DNA of 64,000 nt from assembly GCF_023101765.2 (NCBI RefSeq), contig NC_064226.1:4084001-4148000 (forward strand), written 5' to 3'. The notes beneath the pieces are model-generated. The model saw only the letters and a list, made by a program, of their open reading frames with translations. It was not told the DNA's origin and did not search any database. Source of the DNA: Spodoptera frugiperda (Eukaryota; Arthropoda; Insecta; Lepidoptera; Noctuidae). Each line of letters begins with the position of its first letter. The stretch's first letter is position 1. The position numbers were made by a program, and so were the translations under genes. Below, in pieces: positions 46,449-57,544 of the stretch.

Positions 46449-48596
46449 TTAGTCCAAGGAACATTTCTCACCCAAAAGCGCCCCCAGAACTGCCGCGTCT
46501 CTGTGTTTGATGGCCATTTTCAGGTTGTAGTCCATTATCCTATGGTCGCTCTCTTCAGCAGCCCTTCTGATCAATTTGCTTATCGCGTCATCACAGTTGT
46601 CCGTGTAGTAGATGCAACTATGTGTGTGACGCGATATTGCAACTACTGCATGTGGTACGCTGTCATGAATTTTCTGCCTCTTTGTTGCTGTGTTCACAAC
46701 TACCACCTTCGCGGACGAAAGCCCCTGAGCCTCGTGTATAGTGAGAATGCGTGATCCCTCGCCCGACCCGTATCCCTGGTTCTTAAGGGATTCCTTTTCT
46801 GCCTGGGTGTGTACCAGGTATAAGGTGTCGGGGAGTGATTTTGGGATCATCGCTCCCGAGAATCTTTTTGTCTCCAGGGATCTCACGCCCGACCTGGACG
46901 AGTATATGCCACTGTAAACTGTGTTGAGGGCATAGGCCACGTCCATTGGATTCCTGTGGGTACACAGCAACTCCTGACTTATGGGTGTGATATGTGTAGG
47001 GCGGCCGTAGTGGAGAGGGAAGAGGTTGTCACGATCAATGAACGGGAGCTGATTAATGTCACCAATTAGCAGGACCTCCTTGGCTAAAGTTATTCGGGCA
47101 GCCATCACCACCGCTCCAAAGTGGTTCATAAGAGCCTCGTCTACCATTAGTCGAGTGCAGCTCTCTCGCCCCTTCAAGCCGTTTACTAAGATGGACGCCA
47201 TTGTTCGAACCCTAGATTTGACTAGTAGTCCCCCAAATCGGCAAGATAGTTTGCCTCTGAGGTCATTTGCTGCTTCAGTTGTTGTGGTGACAATTAAATC
47301 TTTGTCCGCATCAAATTGATCCACTATCCAAGTCGTTTTACCGCATCCAGGGACCCCGTTCGTCCAGTGAAACCTCGGAGTGCACCAGCTCTCAAAGGTT
47401 ATGCCGTCCGGTCCGGATTCCGATATGGATTTTGCCATTTCTAATATCCCATCGTCTAGCATAATCCTGGTACACTTGGCAACCACCACTAGGGAATCGT
47501 TGGGGGGAGTTTTAAACTTCACTACTCCGCATCGATTTGATTCCTTCTCGTCGAGAGACACAAATCCTGCAGTGGCGTTGTAAGCTGCCATACTACGACT
47601 TATAGAGGTTCCTCTCAGCACTCTCGATGTATTATTGTCGTATATGACTGCTTCTGCTGCTTCGAGTCTATCGTCCAGTATCAGCTCGTTACCCTGCAGA
47701 TAAGTCTGCAGGATGGCTTCGCAATTCCGCAAGTTAACCTGTTTAGTTGCTTCTATTACTGCGACAAACTCGAGAAAAGCGTTTATGAGATGGTCTCTGG
47801 GAGTGGTGGCTTGTCGAAGCTTCGGTGGACAAACGTGGCCCATAGCTGCTCTTGTTGGGGATGACCTAGAATGAGCAGACTGTATTTGAGCGGGACAGCT
47901 CTCCGATCTATGAGTGGACTTGGATGCATTTTTCCTGAAAGGTGACGCAATGAGTCCGGTTACTGAGCATATGGATGTTGTTATTGCCCACATTCTGCCT
48001 CGGGACTGTAGTTTTTTATTTTCCCTTTCGGTGGCCCGCTGTTGTTGTTGCAGAGCGCTCTGTTGCAAATATTGTTGCTGTAAACGCTCTGAGCCGCTTG
48101 GAGAATCCACCCTTAGCTGGCGCTGAACTGACCTCTTGAGGAAGCTCAAATCTTCCCCCCTGTCCTCGTACACGATGACCTCATGATGTTCTGAGGCCCT
48201 AATACAGCCCATAAGGTCTGCCGTTTTCCCTTTTTCATAAGCCACCACTGCAGCGTCTACGCTAATTATTCTGGAATGTATGCCTTCTACGTCTCCCCAC
48301 TCAACCACGCCTGACAGCACCCCACATGCTTGTGCAAAACAAGTTATAGAGTCGACGCTGGAAAACATTGCGATTGTTTTATTGCGTGTTCGCAACAATC
48401 GACAGCTTCGACCCAACAGTTTCATGTCTGGTAGTGCGTCATAGACTTTGCGTCGCATGCTTGTTCTGGATGTGCTGCCATTGATCAGGGAGGCTAGGCC
48501 CGGTGAAATAGTGAGCCATTTGCTATTCCTTTTTTCGCAGAAGGCTATCCCTAGTCTTTCGCTGCTGGTGTTCATGAATAGGGCCACACCTCGCAA
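46449..48596 (-). CDS. Tobamo/virga-like superfamily 1 RNA helicase ORF
   Basis: 715 codons with no stop. Residues 410-680 form a complete viral superfamily 1 helicase of the type in tobamovirus, virga-like and kita-like replicases. Walker A is GVPGCGKTT (414-422), Walker B is LMVDEAL (483-489) and motif III is GDINQLPF (512-519). Next come THRNPMDV (546-553), motif V TIHEAQG (619-625) and motif VI AISRHTHS (653-660). The N-terminal half (1-400) contains a Gln-rich helical stretch (170-190) and a short hydrophobic segment (202-220); I do not recognise a methyltransferase there. These helicases unwind RNA using NTP. The listed first codon is a TTG in an already open frame; the first ATG is codon 8. 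AATAAA overlaps the end of the ORF. Intact motifs suggest recent activity or selection. Confidence 0.85.
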   Translation of the reverse strand: MRGVALFMNTSSERLGIAFCEKRNSKWLTISPGLASLINGSTSRTSMRRKVYDALPDMKLLGRSCRLLRTRNKTIAMFSSVDSITCFAQACGVLSGVVEWGDVEGIHSRIISVDAAVVAYEKGKTADLMGCIRASEHHEVIVYEDRGEDLSFLKRSVQRQLRVDSPSGSERLQQQYLQQSALQQQQRATERENKKLQSRGRMWAITTSICSVTGLIASPFRKNASKSTHRSESCPAQIQSAHSRSSPTRAAMGHVCPPKLRQATTPRDHLINAFLEFVAVIEATKQVNLRNCEAILQTYLQGNELILDDRLEAAEAVIYDNNTSRVLRGTSISRSMAAYNATAGFVSLDEKESNRCGVVKFKTPPNDSLVVVAKCTRIMLDDGILEMAKSISESGPDGITFESWCTPRFHWTNGVPGCGKTTWIVDQFDADKDLIVTTTTEAANDLRGKLSCRFGGLLVKSRVRTMASILVNGLKGRESCTRLMVDEALMNHFGAVVMAARITLAKEVLLIGDINQLPFIDRDNLFPLHYGRPTHITPISQELLCTHRNPMDVAYALNTVYSGIYSSRSGVRSLETKRFSGAMIPKSLPDTLYLVHTQAEKESLKNQGYGSGEGSRILTIHEAQGLSSAKVVVVNTATKRQKIHDSVPHAVVAISRHTHSCIYYTDNCDDAISKLIRRAAEESDHRIMDYNLKMAIKHRDAAVLGALLGEKCSLD

Positions 48597-48649
48597 CCGT
48601 ATTCCTTTGGTGCCGCGTTCTCCATGTAGGAGTATTTGCTTCTCATTGA

Positions 48650-49150
48650 TTATGAGCGGCTCATTAGTACGAGGGTCTCGGGTACTGCCGTGGCAGTTGT
48701 TAATTGATTCTCCAAGGTGGCTATTTGGTGTCTATTATTTAATGTGCTGTTTCTTTCAGCTGCCCTGCTAAAGATAGTGTCTATGTAGCTCAGGAAGTGC
48801 GGTCTTTTGACTTTATCAGCTAGAATGGCACTCAGATTGGAGGTATCCAGATTTGTATCTATTTGAGCCTCTAAGCTGGATCTGGCGGCCAGAAAACGGG
48901 GACAGTCGAGAATAATGTGCCATACTGACTCACTGATGGTTAAGTCGCATTCGCAACCTGCATTTTCTTTTAATTTGAATCGATGCAGGTACTCAGCGAT
49001 CCCTCCATGTCCAGTCAACGCTTGTACTTGGGCAGGTGTCAACTTTGTCGATCTCACTAAACGATATGCCTCATTGACATCCGGGAGAAACGTCTTAGTG
49101 ACCTGCCCAGTAGTGGAGGTGGTATACCTGTCCTGCCTAATGCAATCCAT
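48650..49150 (-). CDS. LINE ORF2 C-terminal fragment (R1/jockey-type)
   Basis: It encodes the C-terminal region found after the RT domain of R1/TRAS/jockey-like LINEs: FLPDVNEAYRLV, then LTPAQVQALTGHGGIAEYLH and RFKLKE, then a knuckle with C-E-C, H and C residues (CECDLTISESVWHIILDCPR). The RT and endonuclease parts are missing (5' truncation). It stops at 48650-48652. The helicase frame lies -1 to it and is already open 82 bases before this stop. I see no canonical slippery heptamer in the overlap. Confidence 0.8.
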   Translation of the reverse strand: MDCIRQDRYTTSTTGQVTKTFLPDVNEAYRLVRSTKLTPAQVQALTGHGGIAEYLHRFKLKENAGCECDLTISESVWHIILDCPRFLAARSSLEAQIDTNLDTSNLSAILADKVKRPHFLSYIDTIFSRAAERNSTLNNRHQIATLENQLTTATAVPETLVLMSRS

Positions 49151-49170
49151 GCAAAGGTCTTGTTTAACCT

Positions 49171-50876
49171 ATTGTCTGTAGAAAGAAAGTATTGTGTGAT
49201 CAAGGTATCGGTACCTATGTATATTACGAAAGTTCCGTGTTGTTAGTCGGTACTATGTAAATATCCGCAAGGGCAAGTCAGCAAATAAGGATAACTGTAT
49301 ATAGTTTGTATGTATATACAGATGTGAGATGCTAATCACAAGGGACTTAAATTAGTTGTGAGATGTTCCCTACAGTTGTCACTCGTTCCAGTTTCTGCTG
49401 TATCTGTTCTAGTTTACAATGCTTTAACTGCCTCTCAAGTGTTTCAAGTTTGAAACTATGAAAATCATTAGTATCTGTAGTAGTTTCTTCTATAATTCTA
49501 CCGTAGCATAGATTACTATGTATGTAGTGTCTTTTTTGGTATGTTGCTTTACGCTAGTGTTTGAGATTTACACCGCTATTAAAACAGCGCATTCGGAATA
49601 AATCTACAAATCGTATCAATATTTTGTTCCGTGTTAACTAGTCCGCAACACGTAGCACAGTAGCCGATTTAGTCACTTCACCAGACATGAATTTCTTACA
49701 GAATTAAGAATAGAAGGATGCGGATTTCAACCAATCAGAATATTGAAGTCATTGACCTTCCAGGACCTTGACCTTCTTGGCGGCCCTTGTTCAGAAGTGG
49801 CTAATATGACGATGAATAGGAGTTGAAATTCACACTCAATAGTACCTAGCATTAATTGACTATATTCTATTTGTGGCCTGCAAGTCGACATAGCGACACC
49901 TTAGCACTCGCACCCGTTTAAAGCTCGTCTAGGAAGTGGGCCCTGATTGGATTATTCGTTAGGCCGTCTGCACTAAAATACCGCTCGGAAGTTTATTAGC
50001 CTGGGCGCACGGTACCTACATTCAACAATTATAGTTTACGTATGAGGACGGATTAAAACTACGAAGCTCAGCTCTAGAGTAGAGGATATTCTATTTACTC
50101 TATTTCATAAACTGCAGACCGATGGACTTTATGCAACGCCGGATTTTTAATTTGTGGTTTTATTAATTTTGATAACTTTCCTTTTCCTGTTGTGTCGCTA
50201 TCTTATTGCTAATTTATTTTTGCTTACGCCGATCACATTAACCATTCTCTCATGTAAACGAACCTTCAATCATACTAACATAAGGGGAAAGTTTTGTTTG
50301 TTTTTTAACTAAGTTCCTAATGGCTAAATACTCAAACGTCACTCAATTTTAAGACGCTCTCAAGTATAGTTCTGTCCCTGCAAATTCTTGGTAAATGAAA
50401 GAGATATTACGATATTTAGTACTACTTAAAATTGAGTGGCATTTCAGTATTTGGGCGTAAAATAGTGTAGAGTTCACGTGAAAAGGCTTTTCCATGAAGT
50501 GGAAACTGTTGAAGAGACGAAACGCCTTTTTGCGCAAAACAAAAAATAACCGTTATTAAAAAGTTCTAATCCATTGCAAAGAATATCCTCGTTTCCATAG
50601 CTGGAATGTAGTTAAGTCTAATTTTGGCGGTGCTTATAGGTACGTCAGTACCGGTCATTGTCGACTAGGATAGACTATTGTATTCATAACGTGGGCATTG
50701 TCCTGGATCTCAAATTAATAATAATGCTTGGTGTCTCAGAAAATATTAAATAATGGACGACTATATATTACATTTTTCATGAAATATCAACTTATACTTG
50801 CATTTTTGTGGATACTTAGCTACAAAGAAGCTCGAATATTTTACTATCTGCAGGTTATTAATTTTAGACAACTAGG
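49171..50876. other. Noncoding, no feature seen
   Basis: AT-rich DNA between the helicase-LINE and the pogo-like nest. No gene or ordered repeat is supported. Confidence 0.55.
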
Positions 50877-51091
50877 TAGGGTAGACTGGGGGCCAACGTA
50901 ACACATTTTGTTTGACGGGCTCTGGTGTAAAATCTATTTGTTTTTTATAATATTAATTAGTGAATTTAGGTGCAATGGTTATTCATTTATAGTATTTTTT
51001 ACTCGTAGTCGACTAATGTAATAAACGAAACCTAAAAATTGAGTTTTATCATAAGGAGGGCGATTGTTACAATTGTACCCATCGTGTGGTC

Positions 51092-52725
51092 TTGACTTAC
51101 TTGACTTAAGGTCCTATGACCCCTAGATGGGGCAGAGGGCGTCGACAGAGGTCCTCCATTTCGATCGGTCTTGAGCTTCCCGCTTCACTTCGCTCCACGT
51201 CATGCCGATGCCCGCCGCTTCCGCCACTACAGTACGTCGCCAGGTTTGCCGAGGACGGCCACGCTTCCTTTTCCCCTGGGGATTCCACTCTAATGCTTGT
51301 TTAGGAATGTGGTCGGGGTCTCTTCGGAGAGTATGGCCAATCCATCCCCACTTGCGGCGTTTTATTTGGCGATCGATAGGACTTTCGTGGCATTTCTCCA
51401 ACAGGTCTAAGTTGGAGATGGTCTCGGGCCAGTAAATACCGAGAATGCGACGCAAACATCGGTTAACGAAGACCTGGATTTGGCGGGAGATGTCCTTTGT
51501 CACCTTCCACGTCTCGCACCCGTATAGCAGTACCGATTTGACATTGGACCCGAAGATCTTAAGCTTGATCCTTCGGGTCAGTTTTCGGGACTGCCAGACC
51601 GGTCTCAACTGCGCGAAAGTTGCTCGAGCTTTGGCGATCCGTGAGGCGATGTCCTCCTCACTTCCTCCAGTTTCTGACACGACGCTCCCGAGGTATGTGA
51701 ATTTGTGGACGCGCTCCACTGCCTCTGTGCCAATCAGCAACGGTGAATTATTCTTCACGCCAGATCTTATTTCCTTGGTCTTCCGGGTATTAATTTTAAG
51801 CCCTGTTTTTGCTGCCTCCTGTCGCAAATCGTCCAACTTAGCTTGCATGTCGGCATGGGTGTGACTCAGCAGGCAAAGATCGTCGGCATAGTCCAGGTCT
51901 TCTAATGTGTTGGACAGTCCCCATTCTATCCCGCGGCGCCGTTTATCTGTGATGCGAAGCATAATTCCGTCCAGGACGACCAAAAAAAGCAGAGGTGACA
52001 GAAGGCAGCCTTGGCGGACACCTGCGTGCACCGTTATGTCTTCCGAAATGAGACCGTTGTGAGTTACTCTACAGGAGTACTTTCTGTAGATACTCTCCAA
52101 CAGGCGGACAATCTTCGGTGGCACTCCAATTTCCAGTAGACGAGACCAGATGCTTGGCCACTTCAACGTATCAAAGGCTTTTTCGAAGTCAACAAATGTG
52201 AGGTAAATCTCTCTCTGCCATTCTGATGCCTGTTCCAGTATGATACGAAGAGTGTTGATCTGGTCCGTACACGAGCGGCTCGATCGGAAACCAGCCTGTT
52301 CCCTGCGGAGGAGAGGGTCCACGGCCCTTGCCAGTCTGTCCAGGATGATCTTGCAGAAAACCTTAGCAGGAATCGAGAGCAATGTGATGCCTCTCCAGTT
52401 GTCACACATACTAAGGTCTCCTTTCTTAGGTACAGTGATAACAAGGCCTTTGTTCCAGTCATCCGGTAGCTCCTCTGAAGTCCAAATTTTCTCGATTAGA
52501 GGCGTCAGAACATCGACAGCGGAAGGTAAGTCTGCTTGTAGCATCTCCGCAGTGATGAGGTCGAGTCCTGGTGCTTTGCCTGTCTTCAGAGAATGGATTG
52601 CTTTAGCTACTTCCAAGGCTGAAGGTGGGTCCACATTAATATCGAGCAACTGTGGCGGTGGGGAATTAAAATGAAGTTCGCCAGGTGTTGATGTCGTAGG
52701 TAACCGGAAGACCTCTACAAAGTGA
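51092..52725 (-). mobile_element. RTE-type LINE, 5'-truncated, nested in pogo-like element
   Basis: It is bounded by a 13-base target duplication, CCATCGTGTGGTC (51079-51091 and 52726-52738). The 3' UTR is only about 30 bases and ends in short tandem units related to CTTAAGTCAAGTAAGTCAA instead of poly(A), a habit of RTE-clade LINEs. The coding frame runs right up to the duplication on the 5' side, so truncation happened at integration. Confidence 0.88.
51123..52725 (-). CDS. RTE-like reverse transcriptase, endonuclease part missing
   Basis: The frame is open from the truncation point (52725) to a TAG at 51123. RT motifs are visible: GKAPGLDLITAEML, then ITVPKKGDLSMCDNWRGITL, GFRSSRSCTDQI, motif A FVDFEKAFDTL and motif C YADDLCLL, then GLKINTRKTKE. 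The C-terminus has the FTYLGSVVSE, YGCETW and RRRKWGWIGHTLRR-like segments common to RTE and related endonuclease-RT proteins. The N-terminal APE-type endonuclease is absent. No stops or frameshifts are seen, so the insertion is recent relative to the host element. It cannot be autonomous. Confidence 0.9.
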
Positions 52726-53245
52726 CCATCGTGTGGTCAAATGTAACAAAAGATTTTTATGAAATAAAACACAAGTGGGTTGAGTAAGAATACTCGAAGT
52801 AATTTTTAATTGCAGTCTTATCAGTTATGAATCAATATTTAATCACAAAAACAAGATATTTATTTAATTATTTAAACTGGACACAATTATATTTGAACTA
52901 GAAGCACATAGCTATTCTAGCTTTATTCAATAAACAAAAACGATATTTATTTGACAAATTAAAATTAGGAGCCTTACTTTTCGTTTTAAGTTTGGTAATA
53001 GCTCTGTAACATTTATAAAATACGAAATAAACAACTTTTTTCTGTTTGTATGGTGTTACAATTGTCCACTGTTACAAATATCCCCATCCGCGTAACTCAT
53101 ATTCTTCGGCACAATAAATTATTACAATCTAGAAATAAACTAGAACTCTGCTAAAAGAAACATAACAACTCAAGTTGAAAAAAGTAATGACAAAAGAGAA
53201 TTTAATAAAAACACTTTCGCGAGTGTGACAGATATAATTTGCTTC

Positions 53246-53609
53246 TTATGCTGTACACTCCTCATGTGCAAACATTTTGCACTGAGGGCACTGTATCCAG
53301 ATCTCATTCGGTCGGTTGGCGCTGTAAGGTTCTATACAAACAAGACAAAACCACTCTTTGGTAGTGTAGGTCTTCGTCAGATTCAACAATATTTTTAGTT
53401 TTCTCTTTTTGCTGCTCTCCCTTTCGTATTCCTTTGACCTTTCCTTTATCCCGACCTTTTGTACTATCTGCACTAAAATTAATTTTAATTTGTTTTGCTT
53501 TTTTCCTTGTTTCTGCTTCTCTACGTATAGCTTCTTTTTCTGGGGTATCTATATATTGCAGTCTTCTTTTTCCAATTTCCGAAATTGGACACGTGGACAA
53601 TTGTAACAC
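53246..53609 (-). pseudogene. C-terminal remnant of pogo-type transposase
   Basis: Two overlapping minus-strand frames: 53609-53304 (basic, Lys-rich linker) and 53473-53246, which ends with a Cys/His finger (CLVCIEPYSANRPNEIWIQC, then CPQC, then H-E-E-C). This PHD/RING-like finger closes many insect pogo/Tigger-type transposases. The linker frame and the finger frame are offset, so at least one frameshift has occurred. The DDE catalytic core is missing. Confidence 0.6.
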
Positions 53610-53703
53610 GGGGACAATTGTAACGTTTCAATTGTCCCCGTCGTCAGTGGTACAACTGTCCTTAATACACAATCTATGGAAAAATTGAAATAACTAATAT
53701 CTA

Positions 53704-55187
53704 TCTATACATATAATAAAATTGTAGAAAAGTGCTGTCTGTACATTGAAAATAAAAATAAAAAAAATAGCAGAGGTTATTGTTATGTCGATGTCGAACC
53801 CAAAAATGTAATTAACTTTTTTTTTGTCTGTTTGTCTGTTCGTCTGTGCGCGCTAATCTCAGAAACGGCTGATCCGAGTTGGATGCGGTTCACGAATATA
53901 TTGTGGGATGCTTAAATTTACATTTAGTGTTTGTTTCATGTCAATCGGTTCATAAATAAAAAAGTTATGTCAAATTAAAGAATCACGTCGAACATTCTAT
54001 GCTTATACCATTAATCTCCGCAACTATTTGACGGATTTGGTTGAAATTTGGTACAGATATAGTTTAGAACCTTAGAAAGGACATAGATATATTTTTATTT
54101 CAAAAATCAAAAATAAAAATAAGAAATAAATTATTTATAAATAATTCTATGTCGATCGTTACACGACTTCGGTTCATGTTATTGTTTTAATTTATCGAAA
54201 AAAGTAAATAAATAGTAAAAAGGTATGAAAAAAATAATATCAATATAATAAAACATTTAGTACAAAGAAAATGCTCTAACGGAGTATAGATAATTCTATG
54301 TCGATCGTTAGACGACTTCGGTTCATGTTATTGTTTTAATTCATCGAAAAAAAGTAAATAAATAGTAAAAAGGTATGAAAAAAATAATATCAACATAATT
54401 AAACTTTTAGTACAAAGAAAATGCCCGAACGGAGTATAAATAAATAATCCAAGTTGTCTTTATCCTCGATAGATGGCGTTGGGATCGAAATAGATCGCGC
54501 TATGGTTTCGTTACATTCATTTGGTTGGGTATCGGCCGAGCGCTTCGGTACTATCGTAGAAAAAGTGTATTATCAGTCGTATGATTATTTGTCTGTAGTG
54601 GTCCTGCTGTTTCGTATATTCTAAATTGGTTTCGTTGTATTTGTCAATTAATAAGTTTATTTGTTGGGTTTTCCTGGTTTTTTGGTTAAACTATTTAACG
54701 TAGGTTTAGTTTGATATCGATTATTAGTAGTTACTGTAGTTAGTTTTTTAATAAAATTGTAAGTCTAATTTCTTAATTAATTAGATAGATTAGATTTAAG
54801 TCGTTTCTTTTAAATTATTTAGTTTAAGCTTGGTTATTATAGCATAGAAGATAGGTTGTAATATAATTTCTTTTTTAATTGTTATAAATTCGTAATTCGT
54901 AGCTTTCTTTAGTTTTAAGTTAGTTTTCATCTTAAGTTCGGAAAGATTATAATAGGTATTTCTTTAGTTTAAGTCCGTTTTTAAACTATTTTTCAATGCC
55001 CTAAGTGAGTATACATCTATTAAATTCAAACGCAGAGCTCATTATGTTGATTTTTGAAGAGTTCCCTGGAATATCTTCTACATCTCATTTTTGAAGAGAT
55101 TCCGCGAGATCGGGAACTATGTGGTTAAAACCAAAAATTTGCCGGAAGTCACTATTCCACGCGAACGAAGTCGCGGGCAAAAGCTAG
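53704..55187 (+). mobile_element. Nonautonomous Helitron, 1.5 kb, nested
   Basis: It starts TCTATACATATAATAAAATT after an A and ends in AAAGCTAG before a T. Just before the end is the hairpin CGCGAACGAAGTCGCG. The interior includes GCGCGCTAATCTCAGAAACG, the same family motif as in the Helitron at 24995, and a 149-base tandem duplication. There is no Rep/helicase frame. Confidence 0.85.
54142..54440 (+). repeat. 149-bp tandem duplication inside Helitron
   Basis: TAATTCTATGTCGATCGTTA-type starts occur at 54142 and 54291, and the copies run in parallel through AAAAAGGTATGAAAAAAATA to CGGAGTATA with few differences. Confidence 0.85.
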
Positions 55188-55511
55188 TACTAAATATTAT
55201 CAAATAAGCATTAGGCTACGCAAAATACAATAGCTCAGAAGGCGACTTAATGAAAAATCTCGAGAGAATATAGATAATTTAAGTAGATATTACACAATTA
55301 ATTAGTACGAAAAACTTACTTTGGTGCTGCAGAAATAAAATTTCGTCGTTAACACGTCAGTTTCGCAGCTCGCGCGCTGCTGGCTAGTGAGCAGGTCGGG
55401 ACGTGTCCTGCGCGTATTCAGGCTCACGCACACGTGCGTTAATGGCTTAATAGTCAAAATATCGCCAATGTTACAATTGTCCACTGTTACTACTGCCCCC
55501 AGTCTACCCTA

Positions 55512-57531
55512 CATTGTTTAGGCATTTTTAACAAGTCTGGTTTATTTTAAAATAAGATGAAATCAAACATAGGTTCTAGGTATACCTACTATTCTAGGTA
55601 GCTATTTATTTACTTTAGTTCTTGCCCTCATTCCGTAGTTTTGCTCCGTTCGGTTCGTTTGTTTGGTTTACGATCTTTCAAGGAGAAGTTATCAGCTAGG
55701 TAGTTAGTAGTTAATGTGACTTGCTCTAACAATAGGGAGTTACAGGTACGGCTATCGACAGTTTACTCTCGTGAATTAGATGAATCTAATTAATACATTT
55801 CGTAGTAACGTTTATGATTGTTTGGAAAGCAGTCAATTTAGGAATCTTACATAGCACATAAAAAAACTAACAAGAACTATACCTAGATACCTAGTACCTA
55901 GATACTGTACGAGGATCGAGAGTTTTGCTGGAAAATATGCTGGTTTTACTTATGTAGTTATTGAAGAAAATAGCAACAAAGGCGGATTCAAAACCTAATA
56001 AAAAGGTTTTGAATTCGCAACAGATAGAGAATTCACTACTTTGGACCATCATGATAGTGACATGCCACAACCCCAACAATATTTTGAAATTTATTCCTAT
56101 TAAATTTGTTGCTGGCTAAATTGAGTAAATATACCTACTCAATCACATGTCAAGGAAGGTACATAGGTTTTTTATTTAATTGGTAGGAACTAATAACTAT
56201 TACGGTATTGACCAACTCGATTATCGAAATATTGCTGCCGTCCGTTTTAAACTGCAATGAAATTTTAATGAAAATCAAACAATGCCTCGTATTCAGTAAA
56301 AGTTGGAACGGAAGGGAAGGATGGGACAATGTGAAACGCAAACAAAGGCCGATGGTTGGCGGATTGTGGCTAGCATAGCAATCAGCTTGGAACCAGCTCC
56401 GCAGTGCCAATCTATGTAGTGGACATACAGTCGAGTTGCCGCCAGCCAGCATGAGTCTGCTATAGCTACTTATTGGCATGCCATAAACGTCACAAGCATC
56501 GATATGCCCAAACGTACGTGCATCGATTATATAGAAGCGATTGGCACGTGGCTAAAAATCCTTTATTAAGCGCAGTAGTATTCGAGAGCTTTTAAAATGT
56601 CCCTTTGGACATTTTCTTTTTTAACTAGGATTAGCAGTAACTAACCTGTCCTATTATAACTTATAACTATAAGCCATCATATAGAGATATCCATTCACAA
56701 GATAAAATTGTCGAAAATGACGATGACGAACGAAAAACAAAATATAAGTTATTGTTATCTTCGTCACCCAGTGCAGGGAATTGTGAGAATCATTTTAATA
56801 AACACCTAATTCCCCCACACAACTGTCCGCCCTTGGGTGAAATAAACGAGCTTAACTGAAACAGCAAAAAAGAAAGGTTCGTCTGTCCACAAAGTAATAA
56901 AGATTGGCGGTCACGCTCTGACCGTCTGCGGGCATCATGCCGGCTTCTAATAAACAAGTTTCCTTTCCTGTCAGTAGATGGTTCTCTAAATAGGTAATAT
57001 TGGCGCCATTATACATTAAAGTAATAATAAAAGGTAAGGTGATAGATATTAATAAAATAGAACATTGAATTCTTCCTTCTAAGAATCCACGTTAAAAATC
57101 ACTTCATCGTATCTTTTTCTGCGTTACAAACTAATAAACGGATATATTTCCAGTGAACATTGATTCTCGAGGATGTAGAAATCAAAATGTTTATAATTTG
57201 TTCATTTGTACAATAAATTGTTTAATTATAAAAACCGTTTTATGTAATTGTTGAAAAAGAATAACAAGAGTGGACGCGAAATGTTACAGAATAGGATTAT
57301 ATTATAACAATGCATAAACATGAATGTTATGAGATTATTTTCGTTATGTTTAACATGTTACGCAGACATTATGTTCTGTTTAACACTTGTTTAACTAAAC
57401 ATGATGAGTCTATCTGTAACTTAGCGTTTGTTGCAGTTTAGTGGATAACAGAGAACTGTATTTTGCTACAAATTAAGACTGCTTCAACGTCTTCTATTCA
57501 CACAGGAAATATTGGACTAAAACTGTTTGTT
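55512..57531. other. Noncoding, no feature seen
   Basis: AT-rich sequence between the pogo-like nest and SINE copy 2. The open frame on the minus strand at 56150-56479 has no recognisable content. Confidence 0.5.
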
Positions 57532-57544
57532 AGCACACGGGTGT

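Larger units (their letters stand above)
46096..49170 (-). mobile_element. 5'-truncated R1-like LINE carrying a virus-type helicase ORF
   Basis: On the minus strand, in order: the tail of a LINE ORF2 (49150-48650), a 715-codon helicase ORF (48596-46449, frame open from 48731), a 3' UTR of about 350 bases with GC-rich segments, and an A10 tract (46105-46096). A poly(A) tail on the helicase side and a truncated LINE ORF on the other side fit one retrotransposed unit. The 5' break is near 49170, where the ORF2 frame meets a stop and coding character ends. I could not find a convincing target duplication, so the exact borders are open. Alternative reading: a viral cDNA fused to a LINE during one integration. 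Confidence 0.7.
50879..55509. mobile_element. Pogo-like (Tc1/mariner superfamily) transposon, nested and decayed
   Basis: Inverted ends GGGTAGACTGGGGGC (50879) and GCCCCCAGTCTACCC (ending 55509) are flanked by TA on both sides. The remnant of a transposase C-terminus lies inside (53246-53609). Repeated GTTACAATTGTCC-type motifs near both ends and in the middle (51066, 53052, 53590-53640 and 55468) look like subterminal repeats. After removing the nested LINE (51092-52725 plus one duplication) and the Helitron (53704-55187), the element itself is only about 1.5 kb, so it was already internally deleted. Confidence 0.8.

Noticed and set aside
46503..48126. Plus-strand frames opposite the helicase ORF
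   Set aside because: Shadow frames of the minus-strand helicase.
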